A model generated the notes under the pieces. That model saw only the letters and a list, made by a program, of their open reading frames with translations. It searched no databases and was not told the origin of the DNA. A program made the translations under genes and the position numbers. DNA of 64,000 bases, taken from Phytohabitans sp036906915 (lineage in GTDB: Bacteria > Actinomycetota > Actinomycetes > Mycobacteriales > Micromonosporaceae). The DNA lies in NCBI RefSeq assembly GCF_036906915.1, contig NZ_JBAKHX010000005.1:124001-188000 (forward strand). The letters run 5' to 3'. Below, piece by piece: positions 34,451-44,000 of this stretch (the first letter of the stretch is position 1; the number at the start of each line of letters is the position of its first letter).

Positions 34451-35568
34451 TCGCCGCTGTCGTCGTCGCGTCTGCGGCGCTAGCCGGCTGTACCCGCGGC
34501 CCCGACCGCGACGCGTCGCCGCTCGCGGCGGCAAATGGGGCTGTCTGTCCCGAAGCGTTCGCCGATGCCAAAGCGGCCGTGGTCGCGGCCGAGGTGACCG
34601 CGGTCCCGTGGACCGGCCCGACCACCGGTCCCACCGCTCCGACCGGAAAGACCGTGGTGTACATCGCGCAGATCATGACCAACCCCGGGGTTGCGGGCGT
34701 CGCCAAGGGAGCCGTTGAGGCAGCTCACGCGGTCGGGTGGAATCTGGAGCTGATCGATGGGCAGGGTTCGCCCAGTGGAATCCAGAGCGCGTTCAAGCAC
34801 GCTCTCGCCCTCAATCCGGATGGGGTCATCATCGGCGGGTTCGACCCAAACGTCGCGGCGGCACAGCTACAGGAAGCCAACGCCAAGGACATACCGGTGG
34901 TCGGTTGGCACGCCGTCGACTCGCCCGGGCCGAGCAGGAACCCCAAGCTGTTTACCAACATAACCACGAAGGTTGAGGACGTCGCGAGGATCAGCGCCCA
35001 GTGGATTATCCGCCATTCCGGCGGAACTGCCGGCGTCGTCGTCTTCACCGACGCGTCCATCCCGTTCGCCAAACACAAGTCTCAACTGATCACCGCCGCG
35101 TTCCAAGCATGTCCCGGGATACAACTCCTGTCCACTGAGGACATTCCGATTCCCCAAGGCAGTACGCGTACGCCGCGGCACATCTCGTCACTGCTTGACC
35201 GCTTCGGTGACTCGTGGACGCACTCCGTGGCCATCAACGACCTTTACTTCGCCGACGCGGCCCCGGCGCTGCGCAAAGCCGACAAGCACGGAGCTGGTCC
35301 TCCGTACAACATCGGGGCGGGCGACGGTGACCCCGTGGCGTTCGAACGGATCCGCAACCGCCAGTACGAAGCGGCCACCGTACCGGAGCCGCTGCTCCAA
35401 CAGGGCTGGCAGATCATCGACGAACTGAACCGGGCGATCGCGCACCAGCCAAGCAGCAACTTCGTCCCGCCTGTCCACCTGACGACCACCGCCAACGTGG
35501 GGGACGCGACGTACTGGGAACCGGACAATGGCTACCGCAATCGGTACATGACGATCTGGGGAAGATAG
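34411..35568 (+). CDS. Sugar-type periplasmic binding lipoprotein
   Basis: 385 aa. The ATG at 34411 lies inside the upstream gene's last 40 bases, with GGAG ahead. Residues 1-27 form a lipoprotein signal (basic start, VVAAVVVASAALAGC with Cys27). The body has the layout of RbsB-like type I binding proteins: TVVYIAQIMTNPGVAGVAKGA, NPDGVIIGGFDP, DIPVVGWHAVD, and a C-terminal lobe with YNIGAGDGDPVAFERI. No permease or ATPase gene is next to it. With the coupling to a membrane GGDEF/EAL protein, a sensing role in which the lipoprotein presents ligand to the cyclase's outer domain is more attractive than transport. That role is inference. Confidence 0.8.
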   Translation: MVHATQRTRRSRVVAAVVVASAALAGCTRGPDRDASPLAAANGAVCPEAFADAKAAVVAAEVTAVPWTGPTTGPTAPTGKTVVYIAQIMTNPGVAGVAKGAVEAAHAVGWNLELIDGQGSPSGIQSAFKHALALNPDGVIIGGFDPNVAAAQLQEANAKDIPVVGWHAVDSPGPSRNPKLFTNITTKVEDVARISAQWIIRHSGGTAGVVVFTDASIPFAKHKSQLITAAFQACPGIQLLSTEDIPIPQGSTRTPRHISSLLDRFGDSWTHSVAINDLYFADAAPALRKADKHGAGPPYNIGAGDGDPVAFERIRNRQYEAATVPEPLLQQGWQIIDELNRAIAHQPSSNFVPPVHLTTTANVGDATYWEPDNGYRNRYMTIWGR

Positions 35569-35763
35569 ACCGCAGTACCCGGTTGGGGCCCACCCCGATC
35601 CGAAAGTCTCTAGTCTGGTCAGGGCTTGCACGGCCATCCGCCTGACTCGCACCGCCAGAGTGCGAACACGGCCACGACAGTCAAACTTCCCTTACCCGAG
35701 AATCCCATGGGCAACATGACCTCTACCGATCCGACAACCACTCACCGACCGCTACGTAGCTGT

Positions 35764-36189
35764 TCAAGATCTTGGATGAGTGGTCTCCGCGCTACGACGC
35801 GGCTGCCCGCCATCAACAGCACCGCTCGGTGACCCGTCGGTGATGACGAAGGCCGGCAACGCCAAGGCCCGAGCGTGCTGCACTCCGCTGAGCACGAAAG
35901 TCCCACCAACGATGTCTGGCTCCCAGCCTTGCTGAAGGGCGTAGTCGATGACCGCTTGCACGTCTCGCTGATCCGGGTAGGCGCCATCCGCCGCGCAGGG
36001 CTCACCCCACGGCCCTGGCGGCGCCGTGGAGAGCAGGTCGACCTGCAAAGCACGGCTGTTCTTGCCCGCGCCCCAGATTCGCACCCGAATACAGCGACGG
36101 CAACCCCGATCACCGACTACCTCACCGATCCACGCCTTCCACACAAACGTCCGGTTGTGGGCGTGAAGCTTCCGAAGCCGTGCCCTCAC
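35764..36189 (-). CDS. Conserved hypothetical protein
   Basis: 141 aa from GTG at 36189, which has an excellent GGGAGG five bases ahead; the longer frame to 36291 has no such site. Seen in it: a short basic N-terminus (RARLRKLHAHNRTFVWKA), VRIWGAGKNSRALQVDLLS, then DVQAVIDYALQQGWEPDIVGGTFVLS. The last piece resembles the tail of small actinobacterial proteins that often read ALxxGWxPxxxGGxF. I cannot give a function. It is transcribed leftward, away from and convergent to the binding-protein gene. Confidence 0.6.
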   Translation of the reverse strand: MRARLRKLHAHNRTFVWKAWIGEVVGDRGCRRCIRVRIWGAGKNSRALQVDLLSTAPPGPWGEPCAADGAYPDQRDVQAVIDYALQQGWEPDIVGGTFVLSGVQHARALALPAFVITDGSPSGAVDGGQPRRSAETTHPRS

Positions 36190-36300
36190 ATCGTCCTCCC
36201 GAACGCGGTGCCTCGGTGTCCGGTCAGGTAGCCGCTCCCGCAGCGAACAGGGTACTTGGCGGATCGGCCTGGCCGCCAGAACTTTGATCACGCCGGTGCG

Positions 36301-36318
36301 AGCCCGGTAAGCCGGGCT
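36301..36318. terminator. Short GC hairpin downstream of the 36.3-36.8 kb gene
   Basis: AGCCCGG and CCGGGCT form a perfect 7-bp stem with a four-base loop (TAAG), 28 bases past the stop of the leftward gene ending at 36346. There is no T-run, as is common for actinomycete terminators. It could equally serve as a boundary before the next leftward gene. Confidence 0.4.
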
Positions 36319-36345
36319 GCCGTACCAACTGCGATCCTGATTTGT

Positions 36346-36792
36346 TCAGCCGCAGTTTTCCAACAGGAGCTCGACGCCGATTGCGAAGCCGATGAATCCC
36401 GCTATGGGATGAATTCCGCAGCCCACGCTGATGAGTAAGATTCCGGCCCCGACGGCGGTCTCGCAGGGGGACAGTGTGAAGACGTCGGAGTTCGTCTCAA
36501 CGGCGACGAACGCGCGGGCATCTCGGGCGAACCTTAGGATCTCGGCGAATGACTCAGAGGTGGCCGAGAAGTCGATCGGATCGACACCCATGTCCGTCGT
36601 TTCGGCCAGTGAGGTCCGTAGGTGACTTTCGAGAAGGTCTATCTTTTCTTCCGTGGATGGTGGCAGCGGCGTGTTCAGTGCAGCGATTGATTTCGTGGCT
36701 GGTGGCGAGGTGTTTAGTGCTTCGGCTAGCCGGGATCCAAGAACGTTTAGTTGGGCGGGCAACGTGCTCTCTTCACTATAAGTGTCCGACAT
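36346..36792 (-). CDS. Small hypothetical protein with hydrophobic, Cys-containing tail
   Basis: 148 aa from ATG at 36792 (the open frame continues to 36873 without a better start). The first 110 residues are polar and acidic with a helical look (STEEKIDLLESHLRTSLAETT, SFAEILRFARDARAFVAVE). The last 35 are strongly hydrophobic and Gly-rich (TAVGAGILLISVGCGIHP, then GFIGFAIGVELLLENCG) with three Cys counting SPCET. This looks like a soluble leader with a membrane-inserting tail. It could be a small anchored protein or a precursor of a hydrophobic peptide. No maturation gene is adjacent. The codon use has somewhat less third-position GC than its neighbours. Confidence 0.5.
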   Translation of the reverse strand: MSDTYSEESTLPAQLNVLGSRLAEALNTSPPATKSIAALNTPLPPSTEEKIDLLESHLRTSLAETTDMGVDPIDFSATSESFAEILRFARDARAFVAVETNSDVFTLSPCETAVGAGILLISVGCGIHPIAGFIGFAIGVELLLENCG

Positions 36793-37143
36793 GTTGCGTA
36801 GCTTAGGTGGGGTCGGATGGAGGAACGACTGAATCGCGCAACTTGGTCCGCGAGAACGCGATCTGTGAAACATCAGCAGTCAAACGTGGCGATAGAGTAC
36901 GCCAGAGGTCTACCGGGGTGGGTTGTCCCTGCGTCGCCGTCGCGTGGAAGCCCCGTCGTCGGCGGCCGCTCCCAATCTGGGAGGTTGGATGGCTGCATCT
37001 TCGAGCCCCGCAGATGGACGGGGGCCGAGCTGGAACGTGCCGCCGGTGGACCACGTGCGAGCGGCGGTGCTGATCTCACTAATATCAGTCGATTTATCGT
37101 CGTACCCAACATGTCGGACCTAACCTGGTAGGAGGACCGAAGG
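36793..37143. other. Intergenic region upstream of the 37-47 kb operon
   Basis: 351 bases without a gene I trust. A 104-codon ORF from 36817 has no recognisable content. TAATAT at 37080-37085 in an AT-rich patch is a possible -10 element about 60 bases before the leader ORF at 37144, but no matching -35 is evident. This is the likely promoter region for the downstream operon. Confidence 0.3.
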
Positions 37144-37296
37144 GTGCAGCCCAGCGGGAATGACGTCATCGCAATTCCACTAGACCCGCTGTACACGTCG
37201 ATGGGGATCCCGCTGGACGCCATGGGGGCGACGGGGGCCGGCGCACGAGGGGCACCCCTACAATGTGCGATTCGGTCATGGTTAGTCACAGACTAA
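37144..37296 (+). CDS. Short leader ORF (50 aa) at the head of the operon
   Basis: GTG at 37144 follows AGGAGG eight bases upstream, a strong ribosome site, and the frame stops at TAA 37294-37296, 12 bases before the next gene. The product contains NDVIAIPLDPLYTSMGIPLD, then a Gly/Ala-rich stretch and one Cys in PLQCAIRS. I do not recognise it. The site and spacing argue that it is translated. It could be a leader peptide, a small partner of the operon proteins or a modified-peptide precursor, though no modifying enzyme is adjacent. Too short to be confident from the reading frame alone. Confidence 0.45.
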   Translation: MQPSGNDVIAIPLDPLYTSMGIPLDAMGATGAGARGAPLQCAIRSWLVTD

Positions 37297-37307
37297 GGAT
37301 ATGTGCC

Positions 37308-38414
37308 ATGCCCTTCGAATTCTTCACCGAACGTGTCGACGAATCCGGCGCTGTGAGGGGCCAGGTGTGCCTGGCGACGGGCGAAGGGAACCAGCCCTCG
37401 ATCGCCTACGCCACGGACTCCGGCGCCGTGATGCTGGCCGAGCGGGTGGACAACGAATGGCTGTTGAGCAAAGTACCCGGTGATTTGGCCACGCGCGACA
37501 CCTATCGTGTCGCGCTCGCGCTCGACGGCGGTTCCGAACCACACATCGCTTATGTGAGCGCGGCTTCGGACCATTTGATCTACGGGGTCCGGCGGGCGAG
37601 TTGGCAACTCGAGGAGGTGCCGACGGAGGCCGGGCTGTTTCCCGGCGCCGTGAGGTTCCCGGCCCTGAAGCTCTACCCCGGATTCTTCGAAGTCCCGGAG
37701 CAAGGGGGCGAGGCATTCAAGTGGGCGCCCCACCTGTGTTATCAGGCGGGTCTGTCGCTGTGGCACGCGAGCAAGCAAAGGCGGCGCGCAGACCCGGCGT
37801 CTGGTCCCGTTTGGAAGAAGAACGTCGTGAAGGTCGACGAGTCCGACGGCACCGAGAAAGGCTGGTTCGCCACCCTTGAGTTCGACCCCGAGGACAACCT
37901 GTGGATCGCCGCCTTCGACGAGTTGCCAGGCGGCAACAGGCGGCGGCTACGCCTGTCGACGATCAAGCGGGACTTCGAGGACGGGCCCGACGAGATGGAG
38001 ACGAGGGAGGCGGTCGGAGGCGACATCCTGGGGGAGTTCCCGGCTGTGGCGCACTCGATCACCGGTGAGGGAATCGTCACGTACTACGAACGCAATGAGC
38101 GCGCGATCAAAGTCTTCATGTTCGGTAACGGCCCAGGGCTGCCGGCCGTGGGGACCGTGGCGAGTGACGTTGACGGTGTGGACGTGTGGCCCTCGCCGGG
38201 TATCAGCCACCACAACGGGTTCTGTGTCGCCTACGGCTCCGGCGGCACGCTGAGGTTCGCGACCAGGGTTGGCAGCAACGGTGTCGCCATTCAGGATGTG
38301 GCTGATGGCGGCAAGTGGGCGAGCCTTGACTTCGACATCGACGGGAATGCACATATTGCGCACGTAGCGGATGGCAGGTTGATGTACGCCTTCGCCTCGC
38401 GCAGCGAGGGCTGA
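37308..38414 (+). CDS. Beta-propeller-like protein of unknown function
   Basis: 368 aa from ATG at 37308 (AAGGAT eight bases ahead). It has no signal peptide. Recurrent strand motifs of the type PSIAYATDSG, PHIAYVSAASDHL, PAVAHSITGEG and AHIAHVADGRLMYAF, spaced across the protein, are typical of bladed propellers in the 'exo-alpha-sialidase/BNR-like hypothetical' style. No catalytic motif is seen. It is followed after one base by the 889-aa gene, so the two are co-translated. Likely an interaction or scaffold protein for the operon. Confidence 0.65.
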   Translation: MPFEFFTERVDESGAVRGQVCLATGEGNQPSIAYATDSGAVMLAERVDNEWLLSKVPGDLATRDTYRVALALDGGSEPHIAYVSAASDHLIYGVRRASWQLEEVPTEAGLFPGAVRFPALKLYPGFFEVPEQGGEAFKWAPHLCYQAGLSLWHASKQRRRADPASGPVWKKNVVKVDESDGTEKGWFATLEFDPEDNLWIAAFDELPGGNRRRLRLSTIKRDFEDGPDEMETREAVGGDILGEFPAVAHSITGEGIVTYYERNERAIKVFMFGNGPGLPAVGTVASDVDGVDVWPSPGISHHNGFCVAYGSGGTLRFATRVGSNGVAIQDVADGGKWASLDFDIDGNAHIAHVADGRLMYAFASRSEG

Positions 38415-38415
38415 A

Positions 38416-41085
38416 ATGGCACCGACCTATCTGATGGTCCGCAGCCGGGACCTGGTCGTGCTTGCCGTGCGTTGGGACGGGTGCGAGGTGCGCCCCGGCG
38501 CGCCCGTGCCGACACTGGTGGCCACCGCGGACGCGGCCTCGGTGACGCTGACTTTCCCGCCGCAGGCGATTCTCGAGCAGGCGACGACGCTGGCCCGCTT
38601 CGACACGGCCGGTAAGGTGCACAGCGACTCGAGGCTGGCCGGCGTCAGCGAGCTGGCCTTCCGTATCGACCGGGGGACCGTCATCGAGTTGACCGTCGCC
38701 GGCATCCTGGAAGCATTGGCAAACGTCGATCAAAAGTCGGTTGTGGAGATGCCTTGGGGGCTGAAGCTGCGGCCGCAACCGCAGACCGGGTCGGCCATGG
38801 TGTCTCAACACCCTGCCCATCCGGTGGCTGGGGCAGGACCAGACGCGGTCGGCCTGTGGCAGGCGAGGCTGCGAGCCCTGCAAGGCAGCCGGACAGACGC
38901 GAAACTCGAAGTCACACCGCTGGAATTCACCGAGACCAGCGACATCGCGGCGAGACCGCTGTTCCAGATGGTGCCGCTGGACGGGCGACGCGACGAGATC
39001 AAAGCGCAAAGCGTCGAGTCGCTGCCGAGAGTCTCCCGGCTGGAGTTGAGCGCGCTGGGCGGATCGCTGACGGCCGACGCGGCGTGGACGTCAGGTTCGT
39101 GGACCCACGAGATGGTGCTGGGCCGCGACCACAGGGTGGACCTGACCGCCCAGGGCAGGCTCTGGCCGTTCGGCCACCGCGTCGTCTCCCAGGTGTTCAC
39201 CAAACGCGCGTTCCTGCCGGTGGTTTCTCCCGCCAGGCAGGGAACAGCCGCCGCGCTGCAAGCGCGGCACGTCCTGGTGATCCTCGAACCGCTGCGCACC
39301 GGGCTGCGCACCCCGACGTTTCCGTTCGACGAAGTCGAGATATTGGGACAGTCCTTCCTCATCGACAGCTTGCTGCCGCAGGACGAACCGCTGGTGTTCA
39401 TCCCCAGGCGCGGCGGGGCGCCGTTGCGGCTTCCGGTCCGGTGCCGCTCGGGCGACAAGGACGTACATTTCTCCATCCCCGTAATCTTCGTCGGCTTCCT
39501 GAACGCACCACCGCCTACCAGCGTGGTGGCGGCTTGGCGCGCACTCGCCACGGTCGGCATCGCCGGTGTCGAGCTTGACATGGTGGGCGCGGGCGGCCTT
39601 CCGGGCGACATTCACGAGGTCCACTCGCTGACCTTGGACGGCAAGGCCGAGGGAGCGGAGTTCCGCCCCGACCTTGAAAGGTTCGCGGTGGTGCTGCCCG
39701 CGCTGCGGTCCCTACTTCCCGGGGCGGGGCACGAGGCGGCGCGGACGGTGAGGTTCGCTCCCGAGCTGCGCACCGGCCAGCGGACGGTCCCGAAGGTGCC
39801 GCTGCGATTCGATCCGCCGGTCCCGGTCAACTTCACCGGTAACACCGACCGGTCCGGCGCGTTGGTGGCGCCCAAGTTCGACGCCGACGGCATTTCACGC
39901 GACCTCGGCCCGGTGGCCAGCAGCGTGCTGCCGGATCAGCCAAATCTGGCCGCCGCGCTGGTCGACGCGTTCCGCGGGGCGACGTTGTTCGGCTTTCCGC
40001 TCGCCTCCCTTATCGACACCGGCACCAACCCGAAACCTGCCCCGCCGACGATCATCCATCGGCGGGTGGGGCAGGCGGTCTCCGTCGAGATGCGCTGGAC
40101 GAATTTGAGACTCGTGGCGCACGGGCCGTTCCGGCCCAAGCCAGGCGCGCCGCCGCCACAGCTCGACCTGTTCGTCGGCGGCGGCCCGGTCCCACCCGAT
40201 GCGCCGGAGCCACCCAACACCTGCACCCTGTCGAACTTCACCCTGGCCCTGCCGCCCAACGCGCCCCTGATCACCCTGACATTCGACAAGGCGAGATTCA
40301 CCCAGCGGCCGGGCGAGCCGATGAAGCTGGAGCTCGAGGGGTTCGGCATCGAGTTCGGCGGCGAGCTCAAGCTGCTGCAGGAACTACAAAAACGGGTCAT
40401 GTCCCTACTCGGCGGGCACGGCCCGACGATCAGTGTCTCGTCCTCCGAGGTCGTCGTCGGGTACCAGCTGCGCGTGCCCGACGCGCCGGCCGGGATGTTC
40501 GTTATGCGCAACATCGCCGTCATGGCCGCGGTGCGCGTGCCATTCGCCCAGAGCCCGGCGCGGGTCGTGGTCGCGTTCGCCAGCCGCGAACAGCCTTTCA
40601 GCCTCACAGTCAGCGGGTTCGGTGGCGGCGGGTACGCCGCGGTCGAGATCGTGGGGGACAACCCGTCGAAACTCGAGCTCTCGATGGAATTCGGCGCGAT
40701 GATCGCGCTCGACTTCGTCGTCGCCCAGGCCGAGGTGCATGCCATGGGCGGCGTGCGTTTCGTGCGCCGCGCCGACGGCTCGACGGCGTTGGAGGCGTTC
40801 ATCCGCATCGGCGGCTCGGTGCGGCTGCTGGGTCTGATCACCGTCTCGGTGGACCTGCGGGTGAACCTCACCTTCTCCGACCCGCCGCCGAGACTGACCG
40901 GCCGGGCCTCGCTCGTCATCGAGCTGGACCTGACTCTCTACTCCGATTCCGTGACCGTCGACAGCGGACAGTTCGAGCTGATCGGCGGCGCCGCTCCGGC
41001 CGCGCCGCCGGATCGGGCCCTGCCGGCCGAGGACGATGCGGCCCAGCTAAAGGCATGGGAAGCCTACTGGGAGGCGTTCGCATGA
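38416..41085 (+). CDS. Large unrecognised protein (889 aa)
   Basis: ATG at 38416, one base after the previous stop. No signal peptide or clear membrane helix. The sequence is rich in predicted beta strands (alternating polar/hydrophobic runs such as ASVTLTFPP, LTFDKARFTQRP, GRASLVIELDLTL) with little helix before the C-terminus. Residues 720-860 form a run of amphipathic strands (VRLLGLITVSVDLRVNLTFS) resembling a beta barrel or beta helix. Residues 340-600 contain Pro-rich linkers and GTNPKPAPPT. I do not recognise any domain. The operon context points to a multi-protein assembly with the next gene (ATGA overlap) and the protease downstream. Confidence 0.75.
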   Translation: MAPTYLMVRSRDLVVLAVRWDGCEVRPGAPVPTLVATADAASVTLTFPPQAILEQATTLARFDTAGKVHSDSRLAGVSELAFRIDRGTVIELTVAGILEALANVDQKSVVEMPWGLKLRPQPQTGSAMVSQHPAHPVAGAGPDAVGLWQARLRALQGSRTDAKLEVTPLEFTETSDIAARPLFQMVPLDGRRDEIKAQSVESLPRVSRLELSALGGSLTADAAWTSGSWTHEMVLGRDHRVDLTAQGRLWPFGHRVVSQVFTKRAFLPVVSPARQGTAAALQARHVLVILEPLRTGLRTPTFPFDEVEILGQSFLIDSLLPQDEPLVFIPRRGGAPLRLPVRCRSGDKDVHFSIPVIFVGFLNAPPPTSVVAAWRALATVGIAGVELDMVGAGGLPGDIHEVHSLTLDGKAEGAEFRPDLERFAVVLPALRSLLPGAGHEAARTVRFAPELRTGQRTVPKVPLRFDPPVPVNFTGNTDRSGALVAPKFDADGISRDLGPVASSVLPDQPNLAAALVDAFRGATLFGFPLASLIDTGTNPKPAPPTIIHRRVGQAVSVEMRWTNLRLVAHGPFRPKPGAPPPQLDLFVGGGPVPPDAPEPPNTCTLSNFTLALPPNAPLITLTFDKARFTQRPGEPMKLELEGFGIEFGGELKLLQELQKRVMSLLGGHGPTISVSSSEVVVGYQLRVPDAPAGMFVMRNIAVMAAVRVPFAQSPARVVVAFASREQPFSLTVSGFGGGGYAAVEIVGDNPSKLELSMEFGAMIALDFVVAQAEVHAMGGVRFVRRADGSTALEAFIRIGGSVRLLGLITVSVDLRVNLTFSDPPPRLTGRASLVIELDLTLYSDSVTVDSGQFELIGGAAPAAPPDRALPAEDDAAQLKAWEAYWEAFA

Positions 41086-44000
41086 GCGAGATGCTGTGGA
41101 TCGCGGTCCCAGGCGGCCTCAAGGCGGGCAGCGCGCTGCTGCGGGTCCTCATCGTGCCAAAGCTCGACGGCGGTTCGCTCTCAGCGCACGGTATGGCGCA
41201 GTGGCCGCCCAGCCAACTGTTAGAGGGCACGGTGCGGGTCGAGGTGTTCGCTCCCGGCGCGAGCGCTGATACACCGCCGGTGTTGACGCGCGACCTGACA
41301 CCGGCGATCCCGTTCCAAAGTGGACTTTGGGACGAACTGACCGACGGCATGACGGTCGAGAGCGGCAGGAGTCCCCAGGCGTCGCCCGCTCCCGCGACGC
41401 TTACCGTCCACGCCACCTCGCGCGATGCGCAAGCGATCGCCAGCACGCTCAAGGGCGCGTCCCAGACGCCCATCACCACCGAGCAGGGCCACCAAAGCGC
41501 GGCATACGCCAGCATGGTCAGGACCCTGCTCGATACGCACTGGTCCGGCGCCGAACACCCCGTCGACCACCGAGCGGCGGCCACGTCCCCGCCCACGCCA
41601 CCGACCCCGTCAGCGCCACCGGCGGCTACGCAACCGGCCGGTTTTCACCGAACCGTGTCGCTGCTGCGGGAGCATCCGGCGGTGTTGCGGGCGCTGGGCC
41701 TCATCGTCGAACTCGCGCTCGACGCGAACGATCTGTCCACTTTGGCTGGAGGGACGATCCGGGTGCGGTGGCCTGGCCATGTCGCCCCGCTGCCCGCGGT
41801 GGTCTCGCCCAGAACCCGGTTCGGTGCGCAGTTCCTGCCGGGGTCGACGGCGAACGTGGACGCCGGGATGGTCACGCTGGACCGGCGCGACGCCGCCGGA
41901 TCCCTCCTATGGGACGTCGCGACCGTCGACATAGACGTTTCGGCTGGGCGGCTTCGCGAAGCCGCTGTGGCCATGACAGCCCGGCCCAGCGAGCCGGCCA
42001 CGCTGCCTGCCCTGCGCTCGGGCGGTTTGCAGCTGGTTCTGCGCGGGCGAGGTGAGGAGATGGCCGAGCGGCTCAACCGGGCGACCCGCATGTTGCCAGA
42101 CGTTCTCGCCGAGGACCTCACCGCCGACGACCTTCTGCTTGGCTACCGCATCGACCTGCTGCCGCAGCTGGGCGGAAGCGACTGGTTCTCGCTGCAACAA
42201 CGTGAGGCCGTTTATCGGGTACACGGCCGACTGGCCGACGGAGGGATCAGCGATCAGTTCACCGTTGTCGAATCACCGCAGCAATTCGAGGAAGGCCACA
42301 TCAAGACCAACGCGGCTATCCACGACGATAGCGGGTTGCACGCCGACGAGATCGTCGCGGCCTGGAGGGGCTGGAGCCTGGCAACGCCCCAGCCGCCCTT
42401 CGATCTGGCGCCGCACGCCACACCGCCGTCGCGACCCGGCATGAACCTCAGCATGTCCTTCAAAGTCGCGTCGAAGACGTTGCCCCGGCTCCGCTTCGGC
42501 AGGCACTACGCGCTGCGGGCGAGGGTGGCTGACATCGCCGGTGGCGGCCTCGAACCGGGTGATCCCACACCGAGCCGTTACCAGACGCCGCCGATCTTCT
42601 ATGGCCGGTACGAGCCGATGCTTGCCCCCGGCGTCGCTCTGCTCGACGGCGTCGCGCCCACGGATCTGGACCCGGGCGAAACGGTCGAGCACGTCGTGGT
42701 ACGCAGCGACCCGGCCGGCGGGCTCGACATCGCCGAATACAGCACCCGATTCGGTTACCGCCTCGACGACAAGCGGCAGGTGCTGCCACCATCGACAACA
42801 CTGGCCATCGCCGAACAGCACGGCATGTTCGATCGCACAGAGCCCCGCTTGACGTGGGATTGGGCCCGGCGTGGGATGCGGGGCGGGCTGCCCGACCCGG
42901 CGGCCGGCGGCATCGCCCTCGTCGACCTCGGCCCGGATGCCCCAGCCGTACCGGCGATGAACTGGCAGGGTCAATGGCCTGATCTCACGCCGAGAACGGT
43001 GCACTTGACCTCCATGCCATCCGGCCGCCCGCAGGCGGCATGGCAGGCCGACGGCCGGCTGGCGGTACGCGTAGCGCCGGCCGAGCGGATCACCTTGCAG
43101 TTGTCGACATTTCCGCGGGAGGGGATCATCGACGAATTCGCCTTGCAGGCCGAACTGCCAGGCGTGTCGATGGAGGCGGCCAGGCAGGGCCGGCACCCGA
43201 TGCTGACCCCCGCCCGGACCGTGACGTTCGTGCACGCCGTCCAGCGCCCGTTGCGGGCACCAGACACCGCGCTGAAGGCGCACCGCGAGCCCGGCCAGAC
43301 CTTTGTCACGCTCCACCCGGACTCGCCGCTGCTGGATCCGAAGAGCACCGCGCAACTGGACATCACCGCGAGCTGGGACGACGTGACCGACGCGCCGGTG
43401 ACCAGCCTCGTCGTCGGCTCCGACGACTCGCCGCAGCCGCAGACGCTGTTCCGCCATGAGTTCGGCGACACCCGCCATCGGACGGTCAACTACACACTGA
43501 GCGCGGTCAGCCGGTTCCGGCACTACTTTCGCGACTCTGACCCGGCCGCCTTCACCCGGGTCAGCAAACCGCCGCCGGTGGTCGTGCTCAACTCGTGCAG
43601 GCCCGCGCCGCCCGTGGTGCGCTCCGCCAGGCCGGCTTTCGAGTGGGTGACGACCGGGAACCTGGACGCTCCAGGGGCTGTGCTCACCAGGAAACGTTTG
43701 AGCACCCGAGTACGTCTCACGCTGCAGCCGCCCTGGCACACCACCGGTGTGGGCGAACTGGTCGGCGTGATCGTGCGGCCCGACAGCGACGAGTCCAGCG
43801 CGCTGGATGACTTCGTCTCACTGGTCGGGCACGATCCGCTCTACCCGTCGTTTGGGTTCCTCGCCGGCGGCCCGTTCGCCGGCGACATTATCAGCGGCAG
43901 CGGTGCGCAGCGAGCCCTGCGGATCGCTGAGGCCGGCGCGGACGCGGTCGTCAAACCGCATGCGCCCGCATTCCACAGCGGCGAGCAGAGCTGGCTGTGC

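Noticed and set aside
32486..34534. Leftward open frame (682 codons) opposite the GGDEF/EAL gene
   Set aside because: The forward frame contains GGDEF and EAL domains and membrane helices; the reverse frame has no recognisable content.
36817..37131. 104-codon rightward ORF
   Set aside because: Low-information sequence with overlapping alternatives in other frames and no family match by eye.
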